From the NCBI GenBank assembly GCA_903813345.2, contig CAIIXF020000001.1, positions 39,897,366-39,961,365 of the forward strand: 64,000 nt of DNA. The letters run 5' to 3'. This DNA comes from Owenia fusiformis. Lineage: Eukaryota > Annelida > Polychaeta > Sabellida > Oweniidae. Position 1 is the first letter of the stretch. Every line of letters starts with the position of its first letter. The notes beneath the pieces were generated by a model. That model had not been told where the DNA came from. It made no database searches and saw nothing but the letters and a program-made list of their open reading frames with translations. Position numbers and translations under genes: made by a program. Shown piece after piece: positions 47,201-57,400 of the stretch.

Positions 47201-50200
47201 TTCTCAATTTATATAGATTGGACACTGAGAATACTTTTATCTGATTATAATTCATAATCAAATCCACAACAGCCCTTTGATATATTTCCCAGATATATCA
47301 TCAGGCATTTCCCATCAAAAGTCTTGTATACGGCCCATATTCCCATGCTGCTATTGATCACCTGTTAAAGAGTGCATGTGCAATAAATATACTTATAAAC
47401 ATAAGTGCACATACTTTATTTTTAGATGGGAGGAAGTCTGGAAACTGCATACATTACCTCAGCTTAAGTCTTTAATACTCTCTGGCAATGCTTTACGAGA
47501 CATTTACTATGTTCACCCAACCATTCCAAAGTACTCGTGTGATAATGTAGAAGATGAAACATCTGCTGAAGAAGGCTCTGTTCCTGGAGAACAAAAGGAA
47601 GGCATTTTGGTAGATGCCTCAGCTACTACTGCGATGAACACTGACAATACTCCCAAACCTTCAGACAATGATAAACAGAACAATGATGGTCTGTGTAATC
47701 TAAGTCAAGAAACCCTGGAAACAGATGCTAAAGATGTGAACATCATGTCAATTGTTAAAGAGGGAGATGCTTCATCTGATGTTAAACCTCAAGACAGTGC
47801 ACTAGAAACTTTAAATGATGTAAAATCTGAAGATATTACACCAGATTCTCTAAATGATGAGAAACCTAAAGATAATGCACAAGATTCACTTAAAGATGCA
47901 AATCCTGAAGACAATGCACTGAATTCTTCTAATGATGTGGAATCTGAAGCCAATGTACCAGAAGATGCTGTCATTCCCAAGATTGAAGCTAGTCCTTTGA
48001 ATTCTGATGTTAATCCACCATTCTCAAAGCTGGAGTCCCTGTGCCTCAGTGACACATGGGTTAATAAGTGGGAACATTTGCACTCCCTTAACAAATTCCC
48101 ACAGCTTAAAGCAGTTAGATTAAAGGTATGTCACTTAGAATTATTGTAGCTTTTTAACAGATTTTATTTCATTTTGAGCCAAGCCAAGATTACTATGATC
48201 TTACTTTTAGCCTATGGATAAACATGATAAGAGCAAGTTAAACTTTTGTCTGTGTATTAACATGAAGGCATTATAAATTGTGAATGGTTATCATTTGGGA
48301 GAAGAGAGATTTGCCCATGAAGTAGGAAGAAATTGTAAAGCCAGATTTAAAAACAGAAATTCATGAGAAATTTAGAGTGGGGGGGGGCTACTAACTACTT
48401 CAGTGTGTATACCAGCATGTTATGTTTTGCAGAGTATCCCACTTGCTCAGGAAATTAAAGACGAGGACAGAAGAAAACTCTATGTTGCTAGGTAGGTGTA
48501 TTACCATGGGCGTTCAACTAGAAAGCCCATGGTATTACCAACAATGACTTTGGAATGAGTTGGTTAAATTTTTCACAAAAATCAAACCTTCAGTTGTTTG
48601 CTAGCCTCCTATTTGAAATTCATCCACACCTATGGAAATTAATCCATTATCTGATACTCTCCAGGATTGCTTAATGTGGTGTCCTTTTTTCTCTAAATGG
48701 ATGGTAAATATGTTTCGCTGGACATAAAAGAAATCTACTTGTTTTGGCCTTACTAGAAATGTGGCATTATTTGGGAATTTGTAAATATACTACTTTAGAG
48801 AAGAGTAACTAAATCCAATGTAATGAGCGTCATATTATTGTATTGGATATTGAACTTCCTTTCCAGTGGTATATAAAACTGTAGGTGAGATATTATTATT
48901 CAAGCACTCATAATGCATAATTATTTCTTAAAGGGGGTCATTTCTATTGGCCCACCCTGTATTTTGCTTAATCTGTATTTATGTTAATTTTGTTTCTTTA
49001 GTTTACCAAAGATTAGTACATTAAATGGAAGTGAGGTGACATCTACTGAGCGAGAGAAGGCTGAGCGTCACTTTTTACGTCACTTCTCTGAGGATGATAA
49101 ACCTGAGCGCTTTCATGAGCTAGAAGCCAAACATGGTGAGTTGTTTTCATGATCGTGAGCCTATACATGATAAGTCGTTTTCATGAACATGGTTAGATGC
49201 TTTCATGACCTAAAGACTAAAAAGTGTTTTTGTGTGCTAGAGTCGAGCCATACTATATTCAGAGAAAGTTAGCCTTCAACTGTAATTAACTTGTACAATA
49301 TGTATTATATTAAAGGCCTTCATTTCTTATCTATTTATAGGTAAACTGGAACCCCTTGTTGATATAATTCTAGCTCCCAGGTGCAAACCATGTGTGAAAG
49401 TAAAGATCATCCATGAGGGGAAAGTTGCTTGTGAACCTGTCTTAAAAACCCGAGACACTGTGCTTAAAATTAAAAGCCAAATCATCAGAATGCTGAAATT
49501 AACTAAATGGTTAGTAGTTTTCTAGTTTTTGGCTTACACAGTGAGCCTATGGAATCAACTAGTCCATCTTCCAAGTCATCTGTTTTTTTCGAGAAATCCG
49601 TGATTTTGATGTAAAAAGTAATGCTTGCATTTGTAAATATACTCAAAAAATCTTTCTGTTACAATAGGTCAAAAATTGATGTCAAAAAAAAAAATAGTAG
49701 AACCCATGTAAACCAATGGAAAATGGTGGGTTAGGGGCAAATCCCATTTTGGATCTATTTAGTGAAACATTTATTAAAAATAAATTCCAAGTTGAAAATG
49801 AATTGTTTTACTTTGTGTGTGCTATTAGCATTTAGCTTACTTTGTGAAAATTAACGATACAGAGCTTCCAAGTATTTTTCAAAGAGAGGTTTATTGAAAA
49901 ATATTTTTAACTTTGGAAACCCAACCAGGAGAAATTTTAATCAATTTTTTGTTGTAGACAAGTTAGCAAATTCAATTGTCTATTTAAATTCTATTTTTGA
50001 GAGCAATTGGATGGATGAATATTTTCTCCTTATATTGACCTTTGGCAACCCACCATTTCCCATTGGTTTATGTGCATGGGGTCTACCATATTTTTTATTC
50101 ATCAAATTTGACATCAATTTTTGACACATTGTAATGGAGGGAGTAAATTGAAAATCTTCTGAAATATAGAGTAGGTACATCTCAATTTAAATGTATATTG

Positions 50201-50690
50201 TCAGTTTTTCTTTCATTTGGGCTTAGAAAATAGAGTTCAAACATACATGGCCAAAACTCCCGGCCCAAAACTGTTCATGATACAATACATGGTCCTTTGA
50301 ACCCCCTGCTGGAATATTTTAAAACTCCCCCTCTTGGCTTGCTACAGCCCTGATATATCTTATACTGTAACTGTTGAGAGTAATTTGCAACTGTAGGTCA
50401 AAGTATTGCAAACTTAATAAAGAATTCCTTCTTAATTGTAACCATTGAATAATATTGACACAAACCCCAAGTGGACTTTAGATTGTTTATCTTGTATTTC
50501 CAGCTACCAGGCTAGATACCTCGACCTGTACCTGGTTTCTGTGAATGGTAATAAAGAACCTGAATTGATCACCCTGATGAATTCTCCATTGAGCTTACTT
50601 GATATTGTGGATGGAGATGAGTTCCATGTATCAGACTCCTATGAGAAGCATCCATTTAATATCAACTTCTGTGAGGTGCCCAAGAAATAG
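44273..50690 (+). CDS. TBCEL: Tubulin-specific chaperone E-like protein (TBCEL)
   Basis: TBCEL family proteins bind tubulin and destabilise microtubules. Exons: 44273-44521, 45473-45670, 46109-46247, 46879-46960, 47426-48125, 48433-48491, 49002-49135, 49341-49509, 50504-50690, giving about 638 residues. There is no CAP-Gly domain at the N terminus, unlike TBCE. FADALKEKYC near residue 35 matches the TBCEL start. LRR segments include LDVASNNLTDWSELL, LAFLNLSQNNL and LKSLILSGNAL. The post-LRR IPLAQEIKDEDRRKLYVA, NGSEVTSTEREKAERHFLR, and GKLEPLVDI lead into a C-terminal ubiquitin-like fold. It is about 200 residues longer than human TBCEL because of an acidic insertion in exon 5. A candidate AATAAA is near 51232. 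Confidence 0.93.
44757..45237. mobile_element. MITE in TBCEL intron 1
   Basis: The ends are GTACTACGGGATTTTCTCGC and the complement of GTACCGGATTTTCTCGCATA. Subterminal GGCCAAAAATCGAA...TAGTACNCTTATACGCCCAT occurs twice (near 44808 and 45110). About 480 bp with no coding capacity. Confidence 0.65.
47781..47936 (+). repeat. TBCEL: Coding 39-bp tandem repeat in TBCEL exon 5
   Basis: Four 13-codon units read VKPQDSALETLND, VKSEDITPDSLND, EKPKDNAQDSLKD and ANPEDNALNSSND, followed by a partial fifth. They sit in a strongly acidic, low-complexity segment of roughly 170 residues placed between two leucine-rich repeats. The frame stays open on both sides and the exon joins in phase, so this is coding. 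Vertebrate TBCEL has only a short loop here. Confidence 0.85.
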
Positions 50691-53600
50691 AATCAGGAGA
50701 TCTTCCAATAACACCAGGCCCATGCATGTCTTTTGCACTTAAACTTGGTCCCGAGCAGACTTAATTTGCCCATTGTGCAAAAGGAATGATTATTCAGCCA
50801 ACCATTATCACATGTTACTGAATGACATAATTGGCTATTGGATAAGAGGAGAAATGTGGTTTCAGGGTACATTGAATGAAAACCGACAGTCATCACTAGT
50901 TTTGTGGTTTTATGATTTATTTGTTTGTTGTAGTATTGAGTACATGTGATTTGTATTATTTTGTCAGTGCAGTATTGATTAACATGTGAATAGTGCCTCT
51001 GTTAGATTTAATCTATGGTAACTGTACGGCGGTCGCATCTTCCCAAAATCAAAAGAAATATGTAGCATCAAATATAGGAATACTGGAATAAGCAGTACAA
51101 TGTAGATTTTCTATATGGAATTTGTGAAGCTACAGCTGCCGTACTCCCGCCATTGAGCAAATATTACTGAGCCAGCACCCTATATAAAGTGAGCAAAAAA
51201 GGAAAAGGACGAGAAAATGTGACAAAAATCAAATAAAAATAGCACCAAAACTTATGTAAGCCGTATTTGTATTGTATTGTATATAGACCAATATCATTAA
51301 CTTAGAAGATTGGTGCAACAGTACTTGATACAGTGCATGAAATCTTCCCCAAAATTTGTTTTTTTATTACCTCAAAAATGTATCTTTTAGACACTGAATA
51401 GATCACATCATATCGAAAAAATAGAAGCAATAATCAAAATCTGGATCATAAGAAACTTGTCTCTTCTAGGAAAGGTGTGTGCTAGGAAAGGTGCTAATGC
51501 TAAATCACTAATTGCATCACAGGTAATACAAGATGAGCCAAAGGAGGTAACCCAAACAAATGTTAAGTCATTCAGCATGTGTTTAAGGTCACATTTGGAA
51601 AAAATGAACCTTGTCCAATGTTCTTTAACCATGTTTCATTGGTTATGATTTTACCATATTTTAAAAACATGCTCTAAATGCCATTCTTGTCTCTGAAGGC
51701 AATTTTGAACACATCGAGTGAAGTTATTCTGACTACAGCACACAGATATCTTGTGTGATGGCTCTCATCTTCCTTCTAATCTCTTGTTTCAACTCTCTGA
51801 TGTTCCTATGTATATGGTTGTTAGTGTAGACATTATCTTTGAAATCGCCCCAAAGATAAAAGTCTGAGGGTTAATTTTGGGTGGGTTTGGCATATTTTGG
51901 CATTTGGAGCAAACTTTGTAAAATGGCTGTAAAATTGTGCCCATTGGAGAGACCAATAGTGAAACTTAGTAGAATGAAAGATCACTGAACAAGGTTCAAT
52001 TGTGCTAAATATGATTTTAAACCCACGCTGGATGATGGAGTTATTTCATTTACTTAGTTTGCCTTTTTTCGGGTCAACCTGTACATTCAATACCAGTGCC
52101 AGAATAATTTTTGAAAAAATAAGCACAATTTTACTAAAATTTATATGACATAAATCTGGCAAAGATTATCAGGATGGAGGCTTTATAATGACAGATATTA
52201 ATGATGGTGAGGAAGCTCTTTTGTAACATGGGAGTGTATCACACAAGCTTTGAAAATCAAGTGAAATCTGTTTAAGAACCCCTTTTCAAACTGATTTTAG
52301 ATATGTTCAGTAACATATTTCTACTCGTTGAGGCTTGAGGGAGATGTGTACTTTTGGATTTTTATGCAGTCCTCACATGTTATTCTCAGGAATACAAAAC
52401 TCATTGCACATTTGCGCAAAGAATGCACTAAGGTACCTCGAAGAGTGTAGTGAATAATTTTTATAAGGTGTATAAAAATGAGAATATAAAGTGACCTTCT
52501 TATTTTGTACGTTTAAAATGTAGGCCACTGAATTTTGTCATTTTCCATACGTTTTGTAACAAAAATATTCTCCACACTCTTCTAGGTACATCAATGCAAT
52601 GAGCACTCATTGTGAAAAACTGAAAGGTGTAGACAATGTGGGGGAGGAATCTATATTTGAGAAGTAACACATGTTACTTTATAAGTACACATTGACCTAA
52701 TCAACCAATGTTCTGAGAAAATGAAGTTTTCAGCAAGGGTGCATTTTTAATGATTTGAAAACTACTATTACTTTCTCCCATAGACCAAAAAATATTGCAT
52801 ATTAAAGTAAAAACCTCTTCTGTTGTAGGCTATTTGTATCTAATCTGTATCGGATATTTTTCAATTCATTTTTTTTATTGGCGCCATTGACTTAACAACT
52901 CTACACCCTTGTTGAAATCCTCATTATCTCAGAAGAACATTGGTTGATGGTAGACTTAGTATTATCAATTCTAATTAGTTAGACTAGGGGTTCTCAAACA
53001 GGAGATTCTATGGCTTGTATGAGGCCTTTCTGAAAACTGATTGCCTCTATTTAGTAAAGATGATGCAGTGTCTTAAAATGGGTCATTGTATGAACTTTTT
53101 TTCTGTATGATTGTAATTTCAAAGATATAACACAAAAGCCTTGGTTGAGAATATTACCAATATTCAACACATTTTATTAGAATGTTGGTAAAAGAAATAA
53201 ATAAAGCTAAATAAATAGATGTCACCACTTGTTTTTATTTGTTTTGGTTGGACCAGACTGCCATAGGCTTCAATGTCAAAAACTTGCAATAGTCACTTAA
53301 TTTCATGATTTATCAAAAGGTGTTGGTTGAATCTGTCTAAAACACAAATGGCATAATATGGGATGACCCTGTTAATGTACATTCAGTGTGATTAATCATA
53401 AAAGTTTGATTATCAAACAAACAACAATGGAGATTTGGCCCACACTTCTTTTAGAAAATTCATGGAAAATGATTGATAAATGATTAGAACTGTATAAATC
53501 AAAGTTATTGTGAAAGTTTTCCCTGAATTCGAATATAAGAAGGAAAAGTAAGTTATCAGAGTTCATGATGTCACATTTTTTTCAAAAAACAAAGTATGGG

Positions 53601-54409
53601 TCTAGATCTTCAAAATGATATATAACTTATTGTGTCTTGCTACATTTTCTTGCTTCTAGATTCATTTACATTTTATTGTTCCATTTTCATCCATATGCCT
53701 TTATTTATGGATCTGTCATCTGTCTAGTCATAAAATAAAGCCGGAATTGCAGAAATGTTAATAATTTAAGCTATTTTGTTTTATGTCTGCTTTTGATTTC
53801 TTGAAATGATTTTTGTTGATCGGCCAGTCTGGCTTTGTATAACAAGCCTCGTACCCACATTATCACCATTTACTCTATAATTATGCATAAACTGAGAATG
53901 AATAATAATCTTTAAATATATGAATTGTTTATATAGTTGTGAACTTTCATTCTTAAAGTCTTTGAAAGACTGAATTTGCATTCTCTTTCAACAGTTTTAA
54001 TTCATGAATGCATTCCCATTGTGTATCTGATGTAACGTCAACAAAATGGTGGTGTGGAAGACCCACGCATTGTTTTCTATGCCAACAACTTCCATTGGAA
54101 CCTATATTGTTGCCAAAACATGTACCTGCTGGCACAGTTCGTAGTGTCAGTCATGCTAGCAATTGTTTTCATCTGGCTCAAAGATAAATGTTGAATAATG
54201 TACTTAGTACCATGTGTGTTTTGGTCTACTACTGTACTATTGTCCATTTCATAGCACATCATCAGATCATTCAACCTGGCTGTTTGCTGCAGGTGGGGAC
54301 ACTTGATGCCACAATTAGGTAATAACATACAGCCTGAGTGCTGCCCCTTTGTTTTCCAAAGGAGAGTCCACAGCTGAAGTCACATTCAATATAAGTATTC
54401 TGGAACCCA
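50691..54409. other. Spacer between the convergent TBCEL and SNRNP25 genes
   Basis: It holds the TBCEL 3' UTR (a candidate AATAAA is near 51232) and presumably the SNRNP25 3' UTR. Apart from a possible LINE relic near 51410-51560 I see no gene, RNA or bounded repeat. Confidence 0.5.
51410..51560 (+). pseudogene. Possible LINE reverse transcriptase relic
   Basis: A short plus-strand frame reads IEKIEAIIKIWIIRNLSLLG followed by KVCARKG and AKSLIASQ. This resembles the end of LINE reverse transcriptases (the 'RNLTLxGKI..KSLxxSQ' region). No other LINE parts are visible nearby, so the call rests on one motif. Confidence 0.3.
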
Positions 54410-57400
54410 TCACCTCTCCTTCAATCTCTTCATGAAAGTTACTTCATCCCTATTACGTATACCATAGCTGAAATTGAATAAATGAACAAATTAAAAATAG
54501 CAATTGCAGTACAGCATACTCAAAATAATTCTAAATAAAGCAAACTTCTAATTCTTGAAAAGTACACTAAAACTCTCTATAAGACTGATGCAATCAGAGT
54601 CTGTCCTTGCTCTACAATGTAAGCATTAATAGGTGAAGACTAATTGGTTAGGCTAGGGCCCAACAAATGACAGCTGGGAAGGGGCTGTAAGCCTGTCAAA
54701 GTGAAAATGATTGGTTCTTGTCAACTTTCAACAGGTAGGATTTTAGCCAAAGAACCCCGGGGGCTCACTTTAAAAAATTTGGGTAGGTATGTGCAGCACG
54801 GGCAATTTTGGCTGAGGGCAAAAACCATGGAACCTGGCCAATCTGAGAGGAAAAATACATGGAAAATTTGTCGAAGAAAGCACCTTTTTAAGTCAAAAAT
54901 CAGTTTATTTTACTACAAATGCTTATAAATCGGTAAAATCAGTTGGCAAGGTCTTGGACAAATTACCTAAAAAGTGGATTTTGTAGTTAATATACCAATA
55001 CTCCCTTTTATAAGTCTGAGAGGAAGTATACATGGAAACTTTCAATCTTGAGAGGAAATTGACATGAAAAAAATGCTCAAAAAGGGGGTCTTTGGCGCGG
55101 CACATAGGTATTTAGAGGTATATTGGAGTGAAACCCCCGGGCAAAGAACCTGGTGTAGACAAAAGGTCTTGTGTTTGGTAGTTTTTTTTAAAATAATGTT
55201 AATGATGATCTTGGCACCTTTAATTATCATTACAGTATATCTATTTCTTACGCTCTCAATTCTTTTGTATCATCCTGTAGCTTTTCTCCTTGGTAAATCA
55301 ACCAGTAAGTCTTCCAAATATATCGCCTGGAAGTAAACAATTAAATTGTTCATACATTTAAAGAACATTGAGCTCAAACTACAGGATAAGTAACAATGAT
55401 AACAATGGAATTATTTGAAATGAGTGTGACATTAACAACATCACTGACCCTCAGACCCTGGTCATAAAAAGTGCCAACAAGCATTAGCATGTGAAGCTGT
55501 GTCCCTCCACAAAACAGAATTAAAGGCATTAAATAGAAAATATGGCTACTGTTACTTGATTTATCTAGGGTTAAATACTTGATTTCCCCCTAACTGAAGG
55601 ACCATTGAATCAAATCATTTTGATTTTTCATACTCACCAACTTATATGTGATGTACCACCCTCTCGTTTTTGCTTTAACGTTAAGTGACGTTTCATGGCA
55701 TTCTTTAGATCCAACACTGTGGCTGCTTGAACCACCACCACAGCTGAAACATAAAAGGCAAAAATAAAAATCGGAAATTAAGTGAAAGTATAGAACCAGT
55801 GTGTTATGTCAGATTTGGTAGTAATTTCCTGGTAAGCTATCTAATAGACTAGATGCGGGTAGATATAATCTTGATTTACATCATTAAACATTCAAAATGA
55901 TGTCATATTTGAAGTCTACAAGTAAAACTACATGTATGTCTAGAAACGTGGTTTCGAAATTGTTTATAAACTTTGAAAATTAATTTTTTTTGAGACCCTA
56001 TGTTACAAAATCACAAGAAGTTAAATATCTTTTTATGTGACCAAATCATAGCTAAACAGACATATTTTAATTTGCGTAACAATAAGTAGATACATAAGGG
56101 TGTTATGAAAATTGAATCAGAAAAAAGTGAAAACAGATGAATATTAAGTTAAAGGGAGCATTCTACTATACCCGCCATGCTACCTGACCCGAACGAGCCA
56201 CTTGGTGGTGAAACTGGTAACTACCTACTCATATCTGAGTTACTGATATTTAAACCACTATATTTCCTATCACATGACGATGGCATTAACTTCTTTAATC
56301 CCAGGTTCTAAAATCGGTTGAAACCAGAGAATTTTTCATTTTTACCATCTTTTGACAGTTTACTACTTACCTATACAACTTGAGATGCTCATTTTAGTAA
56401 AATTGGACGGCAGAGATCATTTCTACACATTTAAAACAATTTTCGTGTAAATCGGATGAAAATTGTTCAAATAAGAGCAATTTTAGTGAAAATTTTTATG
56501 ACAGATTTTCTTGTCACTCTGGGTTTAAAGGTCATTTCTGAGGTGACGAGAAATCTTGTCACTCCAGGTAGTCAAGAGGTTAAATGAAAATGAGGGAAGG
56601 ACGATGCCATATAAATGAATAGGGAAATATCACTGCCCATCACCTCACATAACTTATGCCCAAAGGCACAAAATCCATGTGATATGCCTTTTTAAGTATA
56701 TTATGACATTTGTGATATTGTGACGTAATTTTGTGAAGTGGAATTTGAGAGATCAAAAGTAACCCGAAAATTTGGAAACGTTTGTTTACTCTATCTGCCA
56801 AAACCCTTCTTGTTGGCTGATTTTAAAGAATTCAAAAATCTACTTACGGAGAACAGAGTTGTCACCGCGTCTAACATTAACCATCATTGACTGGCCATGT
56901 TCAAGGGCTATAAGAGAGTTGATTTCTTCAAGGGTCACTTCAGTTGGCAGATCAAAGGTCAGAGGATCAGACTGAAAACAATGAAAATCAAAATATGTCT
57001 ATTATCCAAATAATAACTTAATAAGTTGAGTAGGGGGTTTAACTTCAGACAACTTTGGCCCAAATATGGCCAAGAGTGCTCAGAATGGTGAAAAACTGCT
57101 TGATTTTTGGCCAGGGGAGGAGGGGGCATTCGCTAGATATTATATAAAATTAATTTTGGTGCCATGAAGAATTCATTCAGCATAGCACAGTTGACCAGTA
57201 TAGTCACGTTGACTTGATTTGAAAAAAATCGGGAAAAAAGAGATCAATTGCACAGGTGCCCCCTGGGTAATAAGAGTGTTGGGCGTTTCTGTGTTGCAGG
57301 GAGGTCCCTATCTCTTATTACCCAGGGGGCACCTGTGGTCAATTCAACAATATAAGTGTGTAAAACACTTCAAAGAAGATTCTTGAAATATTTAGATGAT

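Noticed and set aside
54077-54328. An 83-residue minus-strand frame as a further SNRNP25 exon
   Set aside because: The SNRNP25 stop codon is at 54410-54412, upstream of it, and the sequence is not conserved; it is probably 3' UTR.
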